NCBI GenBank assembly: GCA_022792495.1
Contig: JAAWBD010000047.1
Span: 1 to 32,886, forward strand
Length of the DNA: 32,886 bases
Source of the DNA: Oscillospiraceae bacterium
GTDB lineage: Bacteria; Bacillota; Clostridia; Oscillospirales; Oscillospiraceae
Direction: 5' to 3'
Position numbers and translations under genes: made by a program. This document shows positions 8,173 through 15,823 of this stretch, piece after piece. The number at the start of each line of letters is the position of its first letter. The stretch's first letter is position 1. The notes beneath the pieces were generated by a model. It saw only the letters and a program-made list of their open reading frames with translations, was not told the origin of the DNA and searched no databases.

Positions 8173-8917
8173 GGCCCCTCACCTCCCCCAGTCCCACGGT
8201 ACACAGAGGGATGACCGCCCCTACGGCAAAGCCGTTTTCATCCCTTTGATTCCAGCTGGCCGTCACTCTTTCCCCGTTGTACCACAGGGTGAAAGCGGCC
8301 CGGCCATAGCTGGGCTCCTCATTCCAATCCTCGTCGAAATACCGGCTCCAGCCCCCCAGGCCGTCGGTCTCCCCGGCGAGCTCCGCCAGGTTCCCGCACT
8401 CTCGGATCTCCCTGGCCAGGGTCTCTGCCTCCTGCTGTGCCCGATCCTTGTCCTCCTGGGAAATGGCGGCGGCCAGATCGTTCTGCCAGGCCACCGCCAG
8501 CTGGAAGAGAAGCTCCTCCTCTTCTATATCATAGACGCTGACCTGGGCCAGCCCCAGGCCGGGCTGACCGCTTTCCTCCGCCACCGCCGTCAGCCGGTAG
8601 GCGGGATCGGCCTGGGCCCACGCCGTCCCGGTGACAGGCTCCCAGTCTCTGTTATAGGTCTGCTGGAGCAGTCCCTCTGAATACTCCGCCCCCAGGGTCT
8701 CCGCCCCTCCGGACAGGGCCTCCTCCCAAGGCCCGCCGCTGTGGCGGATGGCCTCGGCAGCGGACTGGCAGACTTGGACGGCCCGCCCCCGCGCCTCCTC
8801 CCGGCGGGAGAGCTTATCAGACAACACAAAGGCCTGGAGGCACAAGGCTGCTGCCAGGGCAAAGACCAGCAGCATCACCATCTGCTCCATAAGCGCCAGC
8901 GGCGCCTTGCTTTTCAT
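8165..8917 (-). CDS. Single-TM pilus-operon protein, probable minor pseudopilin
   Basis: A 250-residue protein with one N-terminal membrane helix (about 8-31, LALMEQMVMLLVFALAAALC) and a large extracytoplasmic part. The part after the helix is charged and helical (about 33-60), as in pseudopilins. A Glu (residue 11) stands near the start of the hydrophobic helix, reminiscent of the +5 Glu of pilins, but the usual Gly-Phe cleavage site is absent. A second helical Glu/Ala-rich stretch lies at about 170-200. It overlaps both neighbours (4 bases with 8914-9393, 8 with 7744-8172), so it belongs to one translationally coupled operon. No enzymatic motif is visible. Confidence 0.75.
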   Translation of the reverse strand: MKSKAPLALMEQMVMLLVFALAAALCLQAFVLSDKLSRREEARGRAVQVCQSAAEAIRHSGGPWEEALSGGAETLGAEYSEGLLQQTYNRDWEPVTGTAWAQADPAYRLTAVAEESGQPGLGLAQVSVYDIEEEELLFQLAVAWQNDLAAAISQEDKDRAQQEAETLAREIRECGNLAELAGETDGLGGWSRYFDEDWNEEPSYGRAAFTLWYNGERVTASWNQRDENGFAVGAVIPLCTVGLGEVRGHG

Positions 8918-9393
8918 GCCCCTTCCCCCTCTCCGCTACGCAGGGACAGCAGAAGGGAGCTCTCCTCCCCCGCCTCATCAGTGGCTGCGATGGACAAAAG
9001 CCCATCCTCCAGGGATAGCTCCAGGGCCTCCAGGGCCATGATCCGCTCCCCGTCCGCCGGGCCCAGAGGATCCTCCCGGGAGACATATAGCTCCATCAGA
9101 TACCCCTCGTAGCAGTAGATCCGGGTCTCATACTCTCCCTCCTGAAGCACCAGGGCAGAGACGCCCAAAAACTCCTCCACCGCCACCCCGTCCAGGGCGT
9201 CGGCCTGGCGCACCCGCGTAGCCACATACTGCAGAACCGTCCGCCTGTCGTAGGCCTCAGCGTCCCGCTGGGTCAACCGACCGTAGGCCCTGGCTCCGGT
9301 GAGCAGCACCGCCAGCACACAGACGGCAAACACACCAAAGAGCAGCAGGGCCCCCAGGGAATCCATATGATGTTGTATCTCTCGTTTTTTCAT
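8914..9393 (-). CDS. DUF4860-family pilus-operon protein
   Basis: A 159-residue protein with a short basic N-terminus (MKKREIQHH), one membrane helix at about 12-31 (LGALLLFGVFAVCVLAVLL), and a beta-rich domain with the YVATRVRQAD and YETRIYCYEGYLMELY stretches that I associate with DUF4860. Proteins of this family occur in clostridial type IV pilus-like clusters, but their role is not established. The gene overlaps the preceding 108-residue gene by 4 bases (ATGA) and the following gene by 4 bases. It is probably a membrane-anchored subunit of the same apparatus. Confidence 0.8.
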   Translation of the reverse strand: MKKREIQHHMDSLGALLLFGVFAVCVLAVLLTGARAYGRLTQRDAEAYDRRTVLQYVATRVRQADALDGVAVEEFLGVSALVLQEGEYETRIYCYEGYLMELYVSREDPLGPADGERIMALEALELSLEDGLLSIAATDEAGEESSLLLSLRSGEGEGA

Positions 9394-9716
9394 GGCTTTC
9401 GTTCCAATACTGTGATATCCGGCATCAGATTAGGGGCAAATATATCATAGGCCACCGTGTACCGCTCCTCGTCCACCTGAAGGCCGTAGTGCTCCTTCAG
9501 ATATTCCAGATCCGGAGGATACCGTCCCTCCACAGCATAGCAGGACACGCAGCCCCGGCGGAGAGCCTCCTCCAGCTGCCGCAGATCCTCCGCGCTCCTG
9601 CCCACGGTCAGGCTGTCCAAGGCCCCGGCGAACAGCACCAGGGCCAGCACGATCCCCACCGGCAGAGCCAGCCAGCCCAAGCCCCCCCGCCTCGCTCCAC
9701 TCCCTCTTCTCATCAT
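9390..9716 (-). CDS. GspG-like pseudopilin domain protein
   Basis: A 108-residue protein: basic N-terminus (RRGSGARRGG), one hydrophobic helix (about 13-32, LGWLALPVGIVLALVLF), then a helix with paired cysteines (RRGCVSCYAVEGRYPPDL, 53-70). The VEGRYPPDLEYL segment is typical of the type II secretion/type IV pseudopilin G region, where ...G.YP..L..L follows the pilin helix. The normal prepilin peptidase site is missing. The two cysteines three residues apart are unusual and could form a disulphide or bind a metal. It starts 4 bases after the pilC stop codon, with only a weak ribosome site, implying coupling to pilC translation. Confidence 0.7.
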   Translation of the reverse strand: MMRRGSGARRGGLGWLALPVGIVLALVLFAGALDSLTVGRSAEDLRQLEEALRRGCVSCYAVEGRYPPDLEYLKEHYGLQVDEERYTVAYDIFAPNLMPDITVLERKP

Positions 9717-9720
9717 ACCG

Positions 9721-10779
9721 TCACCCGATGGCCGACATGATGTGCATCAGAGGTAGCATCACCGACAGCAGGATCAGCCCCACCAGAGCCGAGCAGGTCA
9801 GCACCAGGGCGGGCTCGATCCGGCTCACCCGCTCCTCCAGGGCCAGGTCGCTCTCCTGGGCCAGATCGGCGGCGATCCTGGTCATAGCCTCGTCCCCGGA
9901 GCCCCCCCGCCGGGCCAGCTCCAGCAGCCGGCACTGGGCGGCGGGCAGCAGTCCGCTGCCCCCCAGTGCCTTCCCTAGGGGCTCCCCATTCTCCAACATA
10001 GTCCGGCAGCTCAGGCACCGCTGAACCGCCCCCGGGACATCCTCCGCCAGCTTGGCCGCCAGGGTCAGGGACTCCTCCAAAGGAAGGCCGCTGGACATGC
10101 CCATGGCCAGAGCCTGGGCCACCTGGGCAGTCGTCATTCTCCGGGAGATCCCCCTGTCTCCATACCGCTCCCGCCAAAGGCCCAGGAGCCTCTCCCGGAA
10201 GGATCCGGAAAGCCCGAACCCCAGCAGAAAAAGAGCCGCCAGGGCCAGCAGGAGCCAGAGTGCCGGCATGATCCCGTCCAGCCACCGTCCCAGGGTCAGC
10301 AGCCCCCCGGCAAGACCGGTGAGCCGCCCCCCCAAGGAGGCGTATACATCATCAAAGATGGGCAGCACCTTCACCAGCAGCACCCCAATGACAACCAGCA
10401 TCAGCCCCAGCATCACCGCCGGGTACAGCAGGGCGCTGCGGATCCGGCGGCTCATGCGTAGCCGCTCCTCATAGTACCGGGACAGGGCGGCCAAGGCCTC
10501 CTCGGTGCGGCCCGACCGCTCTCCCACCTCCACAAGGCCCCGGACATAGGCGGGAAAGCCTCCTGCCGCCTCCATGGCGGCGGCCAGCCCGGCCCCGGCG
10601 TCCACCTCCCGGGCCATATCCTCCAGCAAAGCCCTTCTCTCCCCCTGGCTCTCCTCCGCCAGCAGGGCCAGGGCGTCCCCCACCATCACTCCCGCATGGA
10701 GGAGCATGGACAGCTCCAGGCACAGCCCAGAGATCGCCTCGTTTGTCATCGTCTTTTTCATGGTCTCGGCCGCTCCCAT
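9721..10779 (-). CDS. pilC: Type IV pilus/type II secretion inner-membrane platform protein PilC (GspF family)
   Basis: PilC/GspF is the polytopic membrane platform on which the ATPases act. The 352-residue protein has two T2SSF helical domains: the first at about 15-130 (ELSMLLHAGVMVGDALALLA), the second at about 215-330 (QALAMGMSSGLPLEESL). Membrane helices follow them at about 118-140, 165-190 and 330-350. It is slightly shorter than classical PilC (about 400). The start is uncertain. ATG 10779 gives the longest frame but lacks a ribosome site; ATG 10761 (MKKTMTNEAI) has only GGGAG 11 bases upstream. It heads the operon, directly behind a strong terminator hairpin that leaves almost no room for a promoter. 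Confidence 0.9.
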   Translation of the reverse strand: MGAAETMKKTMTNEAISGLCLELSMLLHAGVMVGDALALLAEESQGERRALLEDMAREVDAGAGLAAAMEAAGGFPAYVRGLVEVGERSGRTEEALAALSRYYEERLRMSRRIRSALLYPAVMLGLMLVVIGVLLVKVLPIFDDVYASLGGRLTGLAGGLLTLGRWLDGIMPALWLLLALAALFLLGFGLSGSFRERLLGLWRERYGDRGISRRMTTAQVAQALAMGMSSGLPLEESLTLAAKLAEDVPGAVQRCLSCRTMLENGEPLGKALGGSGLLPAAQCRLLELARRGGSGDEAMTRIAADLAQESDLALEERVSRIEPALVLTCSALVGLILLSVMLPLMHIMSAIG

Positions 10780-10791
10780 CTCATGATATAT

Positions 10792-10829
10792 AAAAAATGA
10801 GCCTGCGGGATGACCCGCAAGCCCATTTT
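10792..10829 (-). terminator. Strong intrinsic terminator between the transglutaminase gene and pilC
   Basis: A 16-bp stem with two G-T wobbles (10794-10809 with 10814-10829), loop of four, followed on the minus strand by a T run. It ends the transglutaminase-like gene. It is only about 15 bases from the first possible pilC start codon, so it may also act as an attenuator of the pilus operon. Confidence 0.85.
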
Positions 10830-10868
10830 ACCTCAAATCTCTTGGTTCGTAAAGAGAAATCCTTCCAA

Positions 10869-11849
10869 TCAGTAAAAGTATTTCACCACATAATTGTTCC
10901 CATCTCCAATATACTCCATAATGCTCTCATCGCCGCTGCCCGAGGAGGCAAAGGTGGGATCCATCCGCTGCCAGACCGAGCCGTCAAAATAGATAGCCCC
11001 ATCCACCCAGCCCGTCTCCTTGCTCCACACGCTGATCCAGGCGTGGTAGGCGGGCTTGGCTGTCCCCACATACCCCGTCACCAGCTTGCAGGGAACTCCC
11101 TGGCTGCGGAGCATAGCGGTCATCAGGGCGGCATAGTCGAAGCAGATACCCTTTCCCTTGGCCAGCACATCGTCCAGCACCGGCAGGTATCCGCTCTGGA
11201 CGTTCTTCGCCAGCTCCTTGTCGTAGGTCAGGTGCCCCACCACAAAATCGTAGACCTTCTCCACCTTCTGCAGGGGATCGGTAAGCCCCTCGGTGAGCTC
11301 CTTGGCCTTGGCCAGAGTATTCACCGCCTCGGCGTAATCCACATACTGGTTGGGCCGGAGGAAAGGTGCAAACTCATCCTTAAGCTCCACGTTAAAGGTG
11401 ACCTTCCCCACCACGGCATACTTCCCCGTGGCCGGATTCTGCTCGTAGACCTTCACGGTGTACTCCCCATTTCCATCTGCCAGGGGAAAGGTCGTCCAGG
11501 TCTGATCCTTGATGTCGTAGGTATATTCGGTGCCGGGCCCGATAACCTTGGTTTTCAGCCGCTTGTCGCTATCGGCAGTGAAGTTCACCATCACATATCC
11601 GTCCTGGATGTTGGAATAGTCGATGGTAGCCTTCTGATTTTTAGAGACCTTGGTTCCCGAAGCCTCCGGCAGCAGCAGGGTGGACAGGGCGGGCGCTCCC
11701 GCCAGGGCCACCAGCTCCTCCTCAATGCAGACCTCCTCCAGGGCAGTCTGTTCCACAAAGTTTTCCCTTTGCTCCCGCTCCGCTCCCACGGCACAGCCCG
11801 CCAGCAAAGTCAATGCCAAAGCGGCTGCGCACAGTCTGATCTTACTCAT
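10869..11849 (-). CDS. Transglutaminase-like lipoprotein (cysteine-protease fold)
   Basis: A 326-residue exported lipoprotein: signal peptide with lipobox LLAGC, lipidated Cys19. Residues about 65-160 form a beta-rich domain of unknown role. Residues about 195-300 are a transglutaminase-like domain with the Cys-His-Asp triad visible: GKGICFDYAALMTAML (Cys236), AYHAWISVW (His269) and RMDPTFA (Asp297). Such domains in clostridial lipoproteins are usually taken as peptidases or crosslinking enzymes acting outside the cell; the substrate here is unknown. The ATG at 11849 has AAAGGAG about 10 bases upstream. An in-frame TTG seven codons earlier overlaps that ribosome site and is rejected. It is monocistronic, with its own promoter and terminator. 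Confidence 0.88.
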   Translation of the reverse strand: MSKIRLCAAALALTLLAGCAVGAEREQRENFVEQTALEEVCIEEELVALAGAPALSTLLLPEASGTKVSKNQKATIDYSNIQDGYVMVNFTADSDKRLKTKVIGPGTEYTYDIKDQTWTTFPLADGNGEYTVKVYEQNPATGKYAVVGKVTFNVELKDEFAPFLRPNQYVDYAEAVNTLAKAKELTEGLTDPLQKVEKVYDFVVGHLTYDKELAKNVQSGYLPVLDDVLAKGKGICFDYAALMTAMLRSQGVPCKLVTGYVGTAKPAYHAWISVWSKETGWVDGAIYFDGSVWQRMDPTFASSGSGDESIMEYIGDGNNYVVKYFY

Positions 11850-11915
11850 CTTCAAGCCGCTCCTTTCCAACTTGGATTTCAGGGGCAGGGCGCTCCCCCC
11901 CTTTTTGTTGGCATC

Positions 11916-11944
11916 AGTATATCATATGCCTCCGGAAAATGGAA
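11916..11944 (-). promoter_or_regulatory. Probable promoter of the transglutaminase-like gene
   Basis: Minus strand: -10 TATACT (11916-11921), 17-base spacer, weak -35 TTCCAT (11939-11944). It sits in the AT-rich divergent region shared with the signalling operon. Confidence 0.5.
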
Positions 11945-12022
11945 GTACTTTTTTATAAAAATTTTTCTTTTTTGTTATTTTTGTGTAACCCCACTCTTTC
12001 TCCCCACCTATTAAAAATAGAA

Positions 12023-12051
12023 TTGCAAATTTTGTATATTTGTGCTATTCT
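12023..12051 (+). promoter_or_regulatory. SigA-type promoter of the c-di-GMP signalling operon
   Basis: -35 TTGCAA (12023-12028), 17-base spacer, -10 TATTCT (12046-12051) with an extended TGC before it. Transcription should start near 12058, about 50 bases before the regulator's ATG. Confidence 0.65.
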
Positions 12052-12110
12052 TAACTATGAAATGCCATTTGTCAAAACCTTGGATCTCATGTGCGGGGTG
12101 GTGTGCTCTC

Positions 12111-13307
12111 ATGGAATCGACGCCATTGGAAATCCAGATGCTGGGGGAATTTTCTCTCCGCTCCGGCGGCAGCTGCGTCAGCGACAGCAACAACCGAACC
12201 AAAAAGATCTGGCTGCTGCTGGCCTACATGATCTACCACCGGATGCGCCCCGTCCCCCTGAGCGAAATGGTGGAGCTCCTGTGGGAGGAGGCGGGTAGCG
12301 CCAACCCCCTCAATGCCCTGAAAACCATGCTCCACCGGGCCCGTGCCACTCTGGATCCCCTGTGGGAGAACGCCGGCCGGGATCTGATCCTCCGCAAGGA
12401 GAATAGCTACGCCTGGAACCCGGATCTCCCCCTGACCCTGGACATCGATGATTTTGAGCGCCTGTGCCGGGAGGGCAGCCAGGCAGGGACGGAGATGGAG
12501 CGTATCCGCTTGTGGCTGCAGGCCCTTGCCCTCTACCGGGGGGATTTTCTCCCCAAGCTCTCCGCCGAGACCTGGGTGATCCCCCTGGCTACATACTACC
12601 ACAATCTATATGTGGATACCCTTCTGGAGCTTTTGCCCCTTCTGGAGGGCCGGGATCGCTGGGAGGAGTGCGAGCTTCTCTGCCGCCAGGCGGTGGAGCG
12701 GGATCCCTTTATCGAAAGCTTTTATTTCCACTGGCTGCGCGCCCTGCTCCGGCTCCAGCGGCAGCGGGAGGCCGTCGCCGCCTACGAGGAGATGAGCCAG
12801 CTCTTCCTGGTCAACTTCAGCGTCATGCCCTCTGACGAGCTCCGGAGCCTATACCGGGAGGCCCTGCGGGAGGTCAACGAGAACACCGTCCCGGCCGGCG
12901 TTATTCTGGAGCAGCTGCGGGAGCCCCCCGACCAGGGCGGCGCCCTTCTGTGTGAATACGACGTATTCAAAACCATCTATCATTCCCTGGCCCGCTCCAT
13001 TCTCCGCAGCGGAGACGTGGTCCACCTGGGCCTGATCTCCATCCTTCCCCAGAGGGAGGGGGAGCTGTCCCGGCGCAGCCTGGATCGGGTGGTGGACAAT
13101 CTGCGGGAGCTGATCCGCACCACCCTTCGCCGGGGAGACGTGGCCGCACGGTGCAGCGTATCCCAATTTATCATCATGCTGCCCCAGGCAAATTTTGAAA
13201 ACAGCCGCATGGTCTGCGACCGGCTGATCCGAACCTTCGCCCGGCAATATCCCCACTCCCCCGCCCGGCTCCAAGCCTCCATCCACCCCATGGAGCCCAA
13301 CGAATAA
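12111..13307 (+). CDS. SARP/BTAD-type transcriptional regulator with a degenerate GGDEF domain
   Basis: A 398-residue cytoplasmic regulator in three parts. Residues about 1-105 are a winged-helix OmpR/SARP-type DNA-binding domain (LEIQMLGEFSLRSGG; MVELLWEEAGSANPLNALK). Residues about 112-256 are a bacterial transcriptional activator (BTAD, TPR-like) domain (YRGDFLPKLSAETWV). Residues about 270-398 resemble a GGDEF domain in which the active-site loop is SVSQF instead of GGDEF. An RRGD motif (340-343) stands exactly five residues before it, as the RxxD inhibitory site does in diguanylate cyclases. It should not make c-di-GMP but might bind it. The ATG at 12111 has only a weak GGGGTGG ribosome site; earlier in-frame starts are possible. 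It is the first gene of the signalling operon. The target genes are unknown. Confidence 0.85.
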   Translation: MESTPLEIQMLGEFSLRSGGSCVSDSNNRTKKIWLLLAYMIYHRMRPVPLSEMVELLWEEAGSANPLNALKTMLHRARATLDPLWENAGRDLILRKENSYAWNPDLPLTLDIDDFERLCREGSQAGTEMERIRLWLQALALYRGDFLPKLSAETWVIPLATYYHNLYVDTLLELLPLLEGRDRWEECELLCRQAVERDPFIESFYFHWLRALLRLQRQREAVAAYEEMSQLFLVNFSVMPSDELRSLYREALREVNENTVPAGVILEQLREPPDQGGALLCEYDVFKTIYHSLARSILRSGDVVHLGLISILPQREGELSRRSLDRVVDNLRELIRTTLRRGDVAARCSVSQFIIMLPQANFENSRMVCDRLIRTFARQYPHSPARLQASIHPMEPNE

Positions 13308-13328
13308 CTCCCTACCATACATAAGGAT

Positions 13329-15437
13329 GTGATCCCTATTCCTGTCCATCCCACCCCCAAAAAGCATAAGATCCTCATCGCCGACGACTCCGAGATGAAC
13401 CGGGCCATCCTGGCCGACATGCTGGGAGAGGAATTTGATATTCTGGAGGCCTCAAACGGCGCCCAGGCAGTAGAGCTGATCCAGGAGAACGGCTCCGAGC
13501 TGTCTCTGATCCTCCTGGATATCGTCATGCCCGAGGTGGACGGCTTCGGCGTGCTGGAGGCCATGGTGAGCAACCACTGGATCGAGGACATTCCCGTCAT
13601 TATGATCTCCGCCGAAAGCGGCGCCAGCCAGATCGAGCGCGCCTATGAGCTGGGCGCCACCGACTTTATCACCCGGCCCTTCGACGCCCTCATCGTCCAC
13701 AAGCGGGTGGTGAATACCATCATCCTTTACGCCAACCAGAAAAAGTTGGTGAGCCTGGTGGCCGCCCAGGTCTACGAGGCCGAGCAGCAAAGCAACCTGA
13801 TGATCGATATCCTCAGCCACGTGGTGGAGTTCCGCAACGGGGAGAGCGGACTCCACGTCCGGAATGTCCACGCCATCACCGAGCTTTTGCTCACATGGCT
13901 GCGGGAAAACGGCAAATATCCCCTGACCCAGGCGGATGTAGCCACCATCTCCACTGCCTCCGCCCTCCATGACATCGGCAAGATCGCCATCCCCTCAGCC
14001 ATCCTTAACAAGCCCGGCCGTCTTACCCCCCAGGAGTTCGAGACCATGAAGACCCATACTACCATCGGCGCCGACATGCTCCGGGATCTGCCCATCTATC
14101 AGGATAAGCCCCTGGTAAAGATCTCCTATGAGATCTGCCGCTGGCACCACGAGCGCTATGACGGCAGCGGCTATCCCGACGGTCTGAAGGGGGAGGATAT
14201 CGCCATCTCCGCCCAGGTGGTGGCCCTGGCCGACGTCTATGACGCCCTGACCAGCAAGCGGGTCTATAAGCCCCCCTTCACACACCCCCAAGCTCTGAAA
14301 ATGATCCTGGGGGGCCAGTGCGGCGCCTTCAACCCCATCCTTCTGGAATGCCTCACCCAGCTGTCCGACGCCATCCGCAAGGAGCTGGAGCAGACCGACC
14401 TGTGGGCCTTCCCTCAAAGCGCCTTCGATATCACCGGCGAAGTCCTCCAGCATGAGGATGTCTCCGTTTCCAAACGAACCCTCCAGCTCCTGGAGCACGA
14501 GCGGATCAAGCACGACTTCTTTGCCGCCCTCACCGACGAGATCCAGTTCGAGTTCACCCTCTCCCCACCCCAGGTGACCCTCTCCCCCTTCGGGGCCAAG
14601 AAGCTGGGCTTTTCAGAGGTGGTGAAGGATCCCTTCCACAACCCCAGTATCCTCTCCCTGGCCGACCCCAAGGACTTCCAGGGCTTCTCCGACGCCATCC
14701 GGGGCACCTCCCCCGGCCAGCCCGTGGTAAAGTACGACTGCCCCATCCTCGTAGACGGGGAACCCCGCTGGCACCGGATCCTGGCCCGGGCCACCTGGTC
14801 CACCGACGAGCCTCCCCGGTACATGGGAGCCATCGGCAAGATCATTGATATCCACTCCAGCCGCATGGAGCTGGCCGACCTTCAGCGCCAGGCCTCTCGG
14901 GATCCCCTCACCGGCCTTCTCAACCATGCCAGCGCCCGGAAGCGGATCACCGTCCGCCTGGAGGAGCGTCCCCAGGGTAAATACGCCCTCATCATCTTTG
15001 ACCTGGATCACTTCAAGCAGGCCAATGACACCCAGGGCCACCTCTTCGGCGACCAGCTGCTGTGCCACATCGCGGAGAACCTCCGCCAGACTGTCCGTGG
15101 GGGCGACATCGTGGCCCGGGCCGGAGGGGACGAATTCCTTATCTTCCTGGAGTATAAGTCCGACCCCCAGGCCGCCATCCAGCGGATCTTCTCCTCCCTC
15201 ACCGGCGAGTACCAGGGCTTCCCCATCTCTCTGAGCATGGGCGTAGCCCAGGCCGATGTGGTAGGCTCGGACTACGACGCCCTGTTCAAGGCTGCCGACA
15301 ATGCCCTCTACACTGTAAAGCGGAACGGCCGCGGTCAGTTTCGCTTCTATGACCAATCTATGCGGGATACTCTCTCCACCATCTCCCCCATCGCGGAAGA
15401 GAGCCTTACGGATCCCAGAGAGGAGGATAAAAAATGA
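13329..15437 (+). CDS. Response regulator with HD-GYP phosphodiesterase, PAS and GGDEF diguanylate cyclase domains
   Basis: A 702-residue protein with both halves of c-di-GMP turnover. REC domain (about 13-135): acidic pair Asp19-Asp20, phosphorylation site Asp64 in LLDIVMP. HD-GYP domain (about 150-350): SALHDIGK (His214, Asp215) and HHERYDGSGYP (273-283), both intact. A PAS-like region spans about 390-515. GGDEF domain (about 520-685): intact GGDEF at 599-603 with the RGGD inhibitory site at 590-593. It may therefore both make and break c-di-GMP under control of the hybrid kinase and HPt protein downstream. The start is uncertain: the GTG at 13329 lies only one base from AAGGA, too close for a normal ribosome site, and no ATG is available nearby. 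Its stop overlaps the HPt start (ATGA). Confidence 0.93.
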   Translation: MIPIPVHPTPKKHKILIADDSEMNRAILADMLGEEFDILEASNGAQAVELIQENGSELSLILLDIVMPEVDGFGVLEAMVSNHWIEDIPVIMISAESGASQIERAYELGATDFITRPFDALIVHKRVVNTIILYANQKKLVSLVAAQVYEAEQQSNLMIDILSHVVEFRNGESGLHVRNVHAITELLLTWLRENGKYPLTQADVATISTASALHDIGKIAIPSAILNKPGRLTPQEFETMKTHTTIGADMLRDLPIYQDKPLVKISYEICRWHHERYDGSGYPDGLKGEDIAISAQVVALADVYDALTSKRVYKPPFTHPQALKMILGGQCGAFNPILLECLTQLSDAIRKELEQTDLWAFPQSAFDITGEVLQHEDVSVSKRTLQLLEHERIKHDFFAALTDEIQFEFTLSPPQVTLSPFGAKKLGFSEVVKDPFHNPSILSLADPKDFQGFSDAIRGTSPGQPVVKYDCPILVDGEPRWHRILARATWSTDEPPRYMGAIGKIIDIHSSRMELADLQRQASRDPLTGLLNHASARKRITVRLEERPQGKYALIIFDLDHFKQANDTQGHLFGDQLLCHIAENLRQTVRGGDIVARAGGDEFLIFLEYKSDPQAAIQRIFSSLTGEYQGFPISLSMGVAQADVVGSDYDALFKAADNALYTVKRNGRGQFRFYDQSMRDTLSTISPIAEESLTDPREEDKK

Positions 15438-15796
15438 CCCTGCAGGAGTGCTATACCGCCTTAGGCGGCGACTATGACGAGGTTCTGGGCCGGCTTCGCA
15501 GTGAATCCCTGGTTCAGAAATTTGTCCTGAAATTCCCCGCAGATCCCAGCTACGATATGCTCCAGACCGCCCTGGCCGCCCAGGATTGGGCAGAAGCCTT
15601 CCGGGGCGCCCACACCATCAAGGGGGTGTGCCAGAACCTGAGCTTCACCACCCTCTACCGCTCCAGCTCTCTGCTCTGCGAAGCCCTGCGGGAGGGCCAT
15701 CCCCCCCAGGATCCCGCCCTTGCCGGCCAGGTGACGGCCGACTACCGGGCCACCCTGTCCGCCATCCAGGCCTACCAGACCCAGCTGCCCGTCTAA
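15434..15796 (+). CDS. Stand-alone histidine phosphotransfer (HPt) protein
   Basis: A 120-residue helical protein. AHTIKGVCQNL carries the phosphorylatable His60 in the standard HPt setting (His-x-x-Lys-Gly). It should shuttle phosphate between the receiver domains of the hybrid kinase downstream and the REC domain of the c-di-GMP protein upstream. The start overlaps the upstream stop codon by 4 bases (ATGA), and GGAGG precedes it, so translation is coupled. The remaining helices (ALAAQDWAEAFRGAH; YRSSSLLCEALREG) fit a four-helix bundle. Confidence 0.92.
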   Translation: MTLQECYTALGGDYDEVLGRLRSESLVQKFVLKFPADPSYDMLQTALAAQDWAEAFRGAHTIKGVCQNLSFTTLYRSSSLLCEALREGHPPQDPALAGQVTADYRATLSAIQAYQTQLPV

Positions 15797-15823
15797 TTTC
15801 AACCGCGGAGGGATCAGATTTCC

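Noticed and set aside
10797-12014. Plus-strand open frame opposite the transglutaminase-like gene
   Set aside because: The minus strand has lipobox, catalytic triad, ribosome site and terminator; the plus frame has none.
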